From NCBI GenBank assembly GCA_903907175.1, contig CAIVNB010000058.1, positions 1 through 23,657 on the forward strand: a stretch of 23,657 nucleotides of DNA. Reading direction: 5' to 3'. Below are positions 15,654-20,661 of this stretch, one piece after another; the first letter of the stretch is position 1, and every line of letters begins with the position of its first letter. The DNA comes from an uncultured bacterium (lineage in GTDB: Bacteria; Patescibacteriota; Minisyncoccia; Phycocordibacterales; UBA9973). The notes beneath the pieces were generated by a model. That model had not been told where the DNA came from and did not search any database. It saw only the letters and a list, made by a program, of their open reading frames with translations. Both the position numbers and the translations under genes were made by a program.

Positions 15654-16014
15654 CTAATTACCCAGAGGGAAGTAGCCTTTTGTGTGGTAAGGGCTAAGTT
15701 AGATGTATGTCGCACAATATATCTTAGACAGAAAAACAAGGAATATTAATTTTTCTACCTCCCACCCATATTTACAATCAATTTGTACATAGGGGCCTGT
15801 GGAATTGCCGAGGGAGCAAAATGAAATCATAGAAACCAGTTGGCAAATTCAGCGTTGCCCATTTAGGGCCATTCGACTCCATCGAACTAGAACGAACAAT
15901 GCTGAAAGAGAACAGATTGAAGGTACAACATAACGTACCTCCAATTCCATAGACCGCTGTGTACATTCGATACAGCATAAAGGTCTATATTATTAATAAC
16001 CAACTAAATCCAAA
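15654..16014. other. Left-end non-coding region of the mobile element
   Basis: I find no convincing gene here. It contains an imperfect inverted repeat (TAACTAATTACCC near 15653-15663 and GGGCTAAGTTA at 15691-15701), the left 21-bp att-like repeat (15705-15725), a GGTAC/GTACC inverted repeat near 15920, and GAACGAAC at 15890-15897, an octamer that recurs in the element. Base composition from about 15790 is visibly richer in GC than the preceding chromosome. A 66-codon minus-strand frame shows no recognisable protein features. Confidence 0.4.
15705..15725 (+). repeat. Left att-like direct repeat
   Basis: This copy of the 21-bp repeat contains TATGTCGCACAATATATCTT and is identical to 23168-23188. 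The right-hand inverted arm seen in the other copy is absent here (AGACAG follows). The decamer AGGGAAGTAG lies upstream (15666-15675), as it does near the right copy. Confidence 0.6.
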
Positions 16015-16215
16015 ATGAGACTATTTGATATTTGCACCAGGAAGTTCTACGAGAAGGATGGAGAAGCCAAAGTGAAGTGGTATAGAGCAGGAATAATGAA
16101 GGAGACTGATCAGGGGACGAGGTTTATTCGTCTTTTCCAACAGCCGGAAACTGACTTTCTCGTATTCGAGAAACAAGAACCTCAGGGTGAAGAGAATAAG
16201 GTAATTAAATATTAG
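16015..16215 (+). CDS. Small hypothetical protein next to the replication gene
   Basis: This 66-residue soluble protein opens MRLFDICTRKFYEKDGEAKV, continues KWYRAGIMKETDQGTRFIRL and ends in a charged tail. The alternating beta-like pattern with W, F and Y resembles small accessory proteins of phage or plasmid replication modules in CPR genomes, but I cannot name a family. It is the first gene inside the element and lies 16 bp before the O-like replication gene, so they are probably cotranscribed. Confidence 0.55.
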   Translation: MRLFDICTRKFYEKDGEAKVKWYRAGIMKETDQGTRFIRLFQQPETDFLVFEKQEPQGEENKVIKY

Positions 16216-16231
16216 AAGTCCATACTTCTTT

Positions 16232-16693
16232 ATGGAAAAGCCTCATACTACGCCTGTCCCCAATGTAATTTTTGATATCTACATGAAAGAACTAAACTCT
16301 ACTGAGTTGAAGGTTCTTTTTGTAGTTATCCGCCAGACTCTTGGCTGGGCAGACAGGCGTGGTATCTATGGCAGGAAAGAATGTGATTGGATATCTGGAA
16401 GTCAGTTAAGAGAAAAAACTGGTTGTTCTGAACGGGCTATTACTGCTGCGATTGAAACACTTACCAGAAGGGAATTGATTAGAGTACAAGATGACAGAGG
16501 TCATCATCTTTCAAATTCAAGACAAAGACAAGGGAAACTAAGGACCTACTTCAGCCTCCATCCTACTGCTTTATCTGTGGATAAATGGGGTGTAAAAGCC
16601 TCAACTTCCGCAAATTTTGCGGAGGACTTCCGCAAAAATTACGGAGCACTTCTGCAAAAAATGCGGATAACAAAAGAAACTCTACAAAATTAA
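16232..16693 (+). CDS. Replication protein O-like winged-helix initiator
   Basis: This 153-residue protein has an N-terminal winged-helix domain: VPNVIFDIYMKELNSTELKV, then LFVVIRQTLGW, WISGSQLREKTGCSERAITAAIETLTRRELI. This is the pattern of phage replication protein O N-domains and plasmid replisome organisers that bind origin iterons. The C-terminal third is short and encoded by a run of 22-bp palindromic repeats plus a DnaA box, so the origin appears to lie inside the gene, as in phage lambda O. The helicase-loading C-domain of lambda O is missing, so loading may depend on host DnaA or another protein. Confidence 0.65.
   Translation: MEKPHTTPVPNVIFDIYMKELNSTELKVLFVVIRQTLGWADRRGIYGRKECDWISGSQLREKTGCSERAITAAIETLTRRELIRVQDDRGHHLSNSRQRQGKLRTYFSLHPTALSVDKWGVKASTSANFAEDFRKNYGALLQKMRITKETLQN
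16576..16584 (-). promoter_or_regulatory. Consensus DnaA box
   Basis: TGTGGATAA on the plus strand is the exact complement of TTATCCACA. It lies 20 bp before the iterons inside the replication gene. Confidence 0.6.
16605..16670. repeat. Three 22-bp palindromic iterons, putative replication origin
   Basis: Three tandem units start at 16605, 16627 and 16649. Each begins CTTC(C/T)GCAAA and contains a dyad TCCGCAAA/TTTTGCGGA or a close variant. The period of 22 is not a multiple of three, so the repeats are translated in shifting frames and cannot be explained by a protein repeat. Position inside an O-like gene beside a DnaA box supports an origin. Confidence 0.65.
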
Positions 16694-16743
16694 CTCTTAC
16701 AAAAGGAAAGGTAATTAACCCATCTAAGTTATTGAGATATCAT

Positions 16744-16773
16744 TTGCAGTGTTCATTCATGATATGTTATAAT
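16744..16773 (+). promoter_or_regulatory. Promoter of the AbiEii-like gene, leaderless spacing
   Basis: TTGCAG (16744-16749), an 18-bp spacer and TATAAT (16768-16773). It ends 7 nt before the ATG at 16780, which decides the start. Confidence 0.7.
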
Positions 16774-16779
16774 AGTTAT

Positions 16780-17409
16780 ATGAATTTGCACCTAAATATT
16801 CTTGATACTAAAAGGCAAGCTATTCTCCCACTCTTAAAAGATTTTTCAAAACATGGCTTCTATCTTGCTGGGGGAACGGGACTAGCACTTTTATTAGGAC
16901 ATCGGGATAGTATTGATTTTGAATTTTATAAAGAAGGGGATTTTGACACTGACATTTTAATTGAAAATATTACAAAGCTTTTTATTACCCATCAATTAAC
17001 AGTGACCCAGAAAGAAATAAACTCTGTTTCTGTTCTAATTGATAAAAAAATTCAGATTAGTTTTTTTGGTTATCACCATTCATTGTTAATGCCTCTCGTT
17101 AAATCCGATTATTTTGATATTGCCACCATGTTAGACATTGGTTGCATGAAGTTATCAGCAATCACTAGTCATTATGTGGAAAAAGATTATGTTGACCTTT
17201 ATTTCATTTTACAGAATCTACCCCTACCTGAGCTTTTAGAAAGTTTTATTAAAAAATATCCAAATTTTGATAAAACATTGATTATTAAATCTTTAGTGTA
17301 TTTTGATGATCTAACGGAAGAACCAATTTTATTTAAAGAGAATCACAATGTGTCTTTGGAAACAATTAAAGAATTCTTACGGAAAACGGTCAAAGATTAT
17401 TTAAAATAA
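16780..17409 (+). CDS. AbiEii/AbiGii-type nucleotidyltransferase, putative toxin
   Basis: This 209-residue protein has the nucleotidyltransferase signature YLAGGTGLALLLGHRDSIDFEFY (G-G-T then the D-x-D/E metal site; the canonical DxD is D-F-E here). AbiEii proteins act as toxins that modify tRNA or nucleotides, normally paired with the antitoxin AbiEi. No AbiEi-like gene precedes it; the gene upstream is the replication protein. The frame is open upstream to 16585, but the leaderless promoter fixes the start at 16780, so the extra 65 codons overlapping the replication gene are discarded. It could be a minimal AbiEii-domain protein with a different role. Confidence 0.75.
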   Translation: MNLHLNILDTKRQAILPLLKDFSKHGFYLAGGTGLALLLGHRDSIDFEFYKEGDFDTDILIENITKLFITHQLTVTQKEINSVSVLIDKKIQISFFGYHHSLLMPLVKSDYFDIATMLDIGCMKLSAITSHYVEKDYVDLYFILQNLPLPELLESFIKKYPNFDKTLIIKSLVYFDDLTEEPILFKENHNVSLETIKEFLRKTVKDYLK

Positions 17410-17439
17410 AATTTTTGAGAGGTGGTATAATATTAAAAG

Positions 17440-17532
17440 ATGTCTGAGTTAACTTCATTGATAATTCATGCTAAGTTGTTTATACTTATCGGGTATGTTG
17501 TAAGTGATATTGTTATAAACTTCTATAATTGA
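17440..17532 (+). CDS. Possible 30-aa hydrophobic peptide
   Basis: The frame opens MSELTSLIIHAKLFILIGYV and ends FYN with TGA, giving a single hydrophobic helix. TATAAT at 17426-17431 ends 9 nt before the ATG. Its end overlaps the Fic promoter region. It could be a small toxin-type or leader peptide, or chance; the length is too short to decide. Confidence 0.25.
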   Translation: MSELTSLIIHAKLFILIGYVVSDIVINFYN

Positions 17533-17538
17533 TATACT
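17510..17538 (+). promoter_or_regulatory. Promoter of the Fic gene, leaderless spacing
   Basis: TTGTTA (17510-17515), a 17-bp spacer and TATACT (17533-17538). It ends 7 nt before the ATG at 17545. Confidence 0.65.
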
Positions 17539-17544
17539 TACTGT

Positions 17545-18316
17545 ATGTTAAAAATTATGAAAATTAATAGAAAAATAGATATAGATATATCAAAATTGGT
17601 TGATTTACAAATAGAGGCAAATAGTTTGCCTGATCTTTCGCATGTAGAAAAAACCAAATTTGATCATATGCTCGCTATTGATCAACTCTACTATTCAAGT
17701 AAACTTGAAGGGTCCAATTTAACAAGAAGTGGGCTTGATAAGGCTATTCATGGGACAACTATTTAAAAGACCTCGAAACGAAGAAGAATTAAAACAACTG
17801 GAAGCTTCTGGTTTGTGGAAAGCGCAGGCACTTGCTAAGGATATTGGAGAAAGCAAGGAAAAGATAACCCTTGAAGTTATTTTACGTATTCATAAAATCT
17901 TTTTGGAAAATGCCTATCCTGAAATTGCCGGTAAATTTAGAATGATCGGTCAAGATATTGAGAAGCTAAAATGCATGATTCCTCCACTCGGTATCGCTGT
18001 GCAAGAAGAAATGTATAAGTTTTGGAGAGAACTTGATAACCGGCTTTCAAAAATACCTCCTTTACCAAAAGGAAGGAAAATATCTAAAACATCTTTAAGA
18101 AAAAGGAGTGATGAGGTTGTTTCCCTTGCTACTTGGACACAATATCAAATTGCTCGGATTCATCCTTTCTGTGAAGGGAATGGCCGCATGGCAAGGCTTA
18201 TGACAAATCTGATACTTTGGCGTTATAAACTTTTACCTACCGATATTAAATACGAAGGGGAAAACAAACAAAAATATCTACAAGCCCTTTGCGAAATTGA
18301 TTACCAGGATGATTAA
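17545..18316 (+). pseudogene. Fic-domain AMP-transferase, frameshifted and 3'-truncated
   Basis: Fic proteins transfer AMP (or related groups) from nucleotides to target proteins and often act as toxins. The N-terminal part (17545-17766) carries the inhibitory motif SSKLEGSN. The catalytic part (about 17752-18316) carries HPFCEGNGRMAR, the complete active-site loop. The two parts are in different frames: at CATGGGACAACTA around 17748-17760, dropping one G of GGG gives IHGQLFKRP, joining the halves smoothly. So a one-base insertion or sequencing error split the gene. The C-terminus stops at CEIDYQDD, earlier than usual, exactly where a DUF1566 reading frame begins, implying a fusion by recombination. 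Confidence 0.8.
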
Positions 18317-18680
18317 TGGAAATAGTACCATAACAGACAATGCTACCAATCTAATATGGATAAAAGACCATAATGCCATAGGTGCACCATTTAATGCTAC
18401 TATGACTTGGACAAATGCCATTACAAATTGTGAAGCGTTATCTTACGCAGGACAAACAGACTGGCGACTTCCAAATGTAAAAGAGCTTCAATCAATAGCT
18501 GACTATGGTCGATTTGGTACAGCGATAGATCCATTATTCACAAACACTCAGTCTGGCAACTATTGGTCGAGTACTACCGTCGCCAGCACTACGACCGATG
18601 CTTGGAGCGTGCATTTCAACTATGGCAATGTGGGCAACTATGGTAAGACTGTTAGCTACTATGTCCGCTGTGTCCGATAA
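18309..18680 (+). CDS. DUF1566/Lcl C-type-lectin-fold protein, DGR target (5'-truncated)
   Basis: About 123 residues match the DUF1566 (Lcl C-terminal) domain: GNSTITDNATNLIWIKD, then QTDWRLPNVKELQSIADY and the end NYWSSTTVASTTTDAWSVHF through YYVRCVR. This C-type-lectin-like fold is a common scaffold for DGR variable proteins. The usual exported N-terminus (signal or pilin-like) is missing: the frame begins inside the end of the Fic gene, overlapping it by 8 bp. A TTG at 18297 is an alternative in-frame start. The 3' end looks like a DGR variable region and is followed by a hairpin and an avd-like gene. Whether the truncated protein is made is unknown. Confidence 0.75.
   Translation: MINGNSTITDNATNLIWIKDHNAIGAPFNATMTWTNAITNCEALSYAGQTDWRLPNVKELQSIADYGRFGTAIDPLFTNTQSGNYWSSTTVASTTTDAWSVHFNYGNVGNYGKTVSYYVRCVR
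18555..18677 (+). other. Putative DGR variable region (VR)
   Basis: The last 41 codons before the stop are mostly NNC or NNT codons for S, T, V, A, D, G, N, H and Y, interspersed with fixed positions (YWSS, AW, F, YVRCVR). That is the expected result of adenine mutagenesis of AAY codons in a template. The stretch is clearly more GC-rich than its neighbours. No template copy was found in the window. Confidence 0.6.
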
Positions 18681-18711
18681 TTCTTTGGTTATTTGATTCT
18701 TTGATCATTTG

Positions 18712-18745
18712 ACTCGCCCCGTTTTTTAATAAAAACGGGGCGAGT
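18712..18745. repeat. Perfect 15-bp inverted repeat with 4-nt loop downstream of the VR
   Basis: ACTCGCCCCGTTTTT (18712-18726) pairs with AAAAACGGGGCGAGT (18731-18745) around the loop TAAT. No T-run follows on the plus strand, so it is a poor intrinsic terminator. A GC-rich hairpin with a tetraloop just after the VR is a known cis element of DGR retrohoming. Confidence 0.6.
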
Positions 18746-18759
18746 TCGAAAATTTTAAA

Positions 18760-19116
18760 ATGGCTCAATATTCTCATCTTCCAATATATACTGATGCTTT
18801 TACTCTACTTCGTGAATTGTATGAACGGGTGCCTAAATTCAATAAACAATATAAATATCTACTGGGAGGAGAGATGATCAAAATGAATATAGAAGCCATA
18901 AGGCTTATTCTGGAGATTAACAATACTCGTGAAACAGGTATAAGAAAGGAATTGCTTGGGAATCTTGTATGGTGTTCTGAATCAATTATTATTTTGCTTC
19001 GTATTGCCAACGAACTCAAACAGTTGGGTGGTGAAAAAAGTTATTTATATTTATTAGAAAAAACAGTTGCTCTTTCAAAACAAGCTGAGGGTTGGAGGAA
19101 AAGCGTTTCAAAATAA
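18760..19116 (+). CDS. avd: DGR accessory variability determinant (Avd-like four-helix protein)
   Basis: This 118-residue, all-helical protein has the Avd/bAvd pattern: LPIYTDAFTLLRELYERVPK, a KYLLGGEMIKMN turn, LLGNLVWCSESIIILLRIANE, and the terminal QAEGWRKS that corresponds to the GGWLKS end of Avd proteins. Avd is a barrel of helical bundles that binds the DGR reverse transcriptase and RNA template. It lies 80 bp after the putative target gene, the normal order target-avd-TR-RT. Neither TR nor RT follows; instead a truncated gene begins on the opposite strand. A related four-helix 23S-rRNA-insertion protein is the main alternative, but context favours Avd. Confidence 0.75.
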   Translation: MAQYSHLPIYTDAFTLLRELYERVPKFNKQYKYLLGGEMIKMNIEAIRLILEINNTRETGIRKELLGNLVWCSESIIILLRIANELKQLGGEKSYLYLLEKTVALSKQAEGWRKSVSK

Positions 19117-19196
19117 TTTATTTTGTTCGTTCCCCGGAATAATATATTCAGAGAATATATTAGCGTGGGTTTGGGAATTCAGTTTCTGCCCTTCAT
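19117..19196. other. Junction between avd and the truncated gene
   Basis: It carries GTTCGTTCC (19125-19133), which recurs elsewhere in the element, and a perfect hairpin AATATATTC (19141-19149) / GAATATATT (19153-19161). It probably holds a deletion breakpoint. No similarity to the VR is visible here. Confidence 0.4.
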
Positions 19197-19532
19197 TTAG
19201 GAGGACATTGCTTTGCCAAACTTTTCCCCTAAGCCGCTTCCACTGTTACCAACCTTACTATAACCGAACCAATTTTGTTTAATTTCGGAAAAAGTGTACC
19301 AAGCTTTTATCTTTGCCTGCTCTGTAATCCCTTGTTCTGACTTTTCCTTTAAAAATACAAGATAATTTAAAATATTCTTGTGCAACTCCTGATACGATGG
19401 GTTCTTACTACCAAACAACAAAAACGGATCAACAAAGAGAGGTAAATCGTTGATAAGAGACACATTAAAAGCACCATATTTATCAAGGGTTTCAGGGGAG
19501 ATATTGAAAAAATCAGTGAAATAAATTTTCAT
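19197..19532 (-). pseudogene. N-terminal fragment of an uncharacterised larger protein
   Basis: These 111 residues start MKIYFTDFFNISPETLDKYG and include NDLPLFVDPFLLFGSKNPSY and FGYSKVGNSGSGLGEKFGKA before an abrupt MSS stop. I recall this N-terminal pattern (FTDFF..P..L..YGAFNISL..DLPLFIDPFLLF...GNGGSGLG) from longer uncharacterised proteins, some near defence or mobile genes. If so, most of the protein is missing, with the break facing the 3' end of avd. It points away from avd and towards the deletion junction. Family function is unknown to me. Confidence 0.55.
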
Positions 19533-19640
19533 AATACCGATGCTTTACGTTAATAGTTATAATTATAACATTAATTATCTAAACATATTTTAAATTATTG
19601 AATTGCAAACATATATAAAATATTTTAAACCTCCCTTAAG

Positions 19641-19673
19641 AAAAAGCCTGATGCCGAAGCATCAGACTTTAAA
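19641..19673 (-). terminator. Intrinsic terminator of radC
   Basis: On the minus strand AAGTCTGATGC, loop TTCG, then GCATCAGGCTT, continuing TTTCTTAAGG. There is one mismatch in an 11-bp stem. It lies 2-3 bp after the radC stop. Confidence 0.85.
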
Positions 19674-19674
19674 A

Positions 19675-20163
19675 TTACAATAATCCACTATTGGCAAAGG
19701 TATAATAGCTTCTGTTAGAAGCTATTATTAAATGGTCCAACACATTTATTCCTAAAAGTTTACCTGCATTCCTTATTTGGTTCGTCAAAGAAATATCAGC
19801 ATCACTTGGGTTGATATTTTGAGAGGGGTGGTTATGGCATAGAATGATGTTGCTGGCGTTTGTTAAAAGTGCCAACATGAAAATAATCTTCACATCAACA
19901 ACCGTTCCACTTGTGCCTCCCGAACTAATCTTAAACCAACCTAAACAGAAATTTGCCTTGTTCAGCAATAACAAAAAAAATTCTTCCTTAAACTCAATTG
20001 TATTAAAATCAAAAAGTTGATACAGAACCTCAAAGGAATCCTCCGCATTGGAAATCTTTACCTTATTTTTAAAATTTCGCCTGTAGCTTACTTTAACTTC
20101 AGCTAATTCAGGACTTTTCTCAAATGTCTTTAATTCTTTAAAATTACTTAGTGCCTTTTCCAT
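19675..20163 (-). CDS. radC: Short RadC/JAB-domain protein
   Basis: This 162-residue protein is a JAMM-type metal-binding protein with H110-x-H112-x10-D123 in LCHNHPSQNINPSDADIS, preceded by GTSGTVVDVKIIF and followed by LLGINVLDHLIIA. It lacks the helix-hairpin-helix N-domain of full-length RadC and resembles the short form common on Bacteroidota mobile elements and in phages. Despite the name, a repair role is not established; association with mobile elements is. Its start and 186 bp upstream are duplicated at 21716-21924, and its 3' end and terminator at 20368-20430. That suggests a once-tandem pair. Confidence 0.85.
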   Translation of the reverse strand: MEKALSNFKELKTFEKSPELAEVKVSYRRNFKNKVKISNAEDSFEVLYQLFDFNTIEFKEEFFLLLLNKANFCLGWFKISSGGTSGTVVDVKIIFMLALLTNASNIILCHNHPSQNINPSDADISLTNQIRNAGKLLGINVLDHLIIASNRSYYTFANSGLL

Positions 20164-20349
20164 AACATATTATTTTTAAAATGGTTACCTGACATTATTT
20201 AATTATCAAACAACAGTATTGCTGTGAGTATATAGCCAGGGATTATCAATAATCAATATTGACAATAAGTGAAGGCATTGCGTAATGTTGTTTAAATCAT
20301 TGTACGACATCATTTTATTGACTGTGTATAATATATCAGTTATACTCAA
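20164..20349. repeat. Direct repeat, copy 1 (ends in an exact 57-bp repeat)
   Basis: It is related along its whole length to 21737-21924: both start AACATATT, share TGTGAGTATAT and AATTGACAATA-like segments, and end in 57 identical bases (20293-20349 versus 21868-21924). The graded identity suggests an old duplication with a conserved or gene-converted end. Confidence 0.85.
20318..20346 (+). promoter_or_regulatory. Strong sigma-70-type promoter in repeat copy 1
   Basis: TTGACT (20318-20323), a 17-bp spacer and TATACT (20341-20346), facing tRNA-Ser and the FISUMP gene. It is inside the exact 57-bp repeat. Confidence 0.65.
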
Positions 20350-20367
20350 GACATTATTCAAAATTAA

Positions 20368-20395
20368 AACGCCTGATGCTCATGCATTAGGCGTT
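20368..20395 (-). terminator. Hairpin matching the radC terminator (second copy)
   Basis: AACGCCTGATG (20368-20378) pairs with CATTAGGCGTT (20385-20395). On the minus strand TTTTAATTTT follows. It shares GCCTGATGC and the adjoining TTACAATAAT with the radC terminator region. Confidence 0.6.
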
Positions 20396-20400
20396 AATAT

Positions 20401-20430
20401 TTACAATAATACTACTGTAGAAAATACGAG
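20401..20430 (-). pseudogene. Remnant of a second radC 3' end
   Basis: Read on the minus strand it gives LVFSTVVLL and TAA, aligning with the TFANSGLL end of the intact radC with the same stop position, the same TTACAATAAT and a similar hairpin after it. The rest of this radC copy is absent. Confidence 0.4.
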
Positions 20431-20516
20431 ATAAGTCCGATTTATATTTTATCCGTAGCGAAGCGAAGGAGGACAACCAACTCAGACACGGTTCTGAAGG
20501 GCGACAATTTTATATT

Positions 20517-20604
20517 GGAGACGTGGCTGAGTGGTTAAGTGGCACCGGTTTCGAAAACCGGCATTGGAGAAATCCAATCGTGAGTTCAAATCTCACCGTC
20601 TCCG
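20517..20604 (+). tRNA. tRNA-Ser (anticodon CGA)
   Basis: The acceptor GGAGACG pairs with CGTCTCC, with discriminator G. The anticodon stem CCGGT/ACCGG encloses the loop TTCGAAA, giving CGA. A long class II variable arm (ATTGGA-GAAA-TCCAAT) confirms Ser, and the T-arm is GTGAG-TTCAAAT-CTCAC. CCA is not encoded, unlike the tRNA-Gln in this window. It lies inside the mobile element. Confidence 0.95.
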
Positions 20605-20661
20605 CATATACAAAATATGAATAAATGATATAATTATAATTAGTTAGTATTAATTATTTTT

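Larger units (their letters stand above)
20164..20516. other. Region between radC and tRNA-Ser
   Basis: It holds the radC upstream region, the first 57-bp repeat with a plus-strand promoter, a hairpin and radC tail remnant, then about 85 bp containing AGCGAAGCGAAGGAGGAC for which I see no function. Confidence 0.6.

Noticed and set aside
15778..15978. 66-codon minus-strand frame in the left end of the element
   Set aside because: Unlike any family I know, no promoter with the local spacing, cysteine and serine scattered as in random sequence.
16585..16779. Upstream extension of the AbiEii-like frame
   Set aside because: It overlaps the replication gene and iterons. A leaderless promoter ends 7 nt before the internal ATG at 16780, where family similarity begins.
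19117..19196. DGR template repeat right after avd
   Set aside because: Compared by eye with 18555-18677 on both strands; no matching run such as ACTATTGGTCGAG or GCTTGGA is present.
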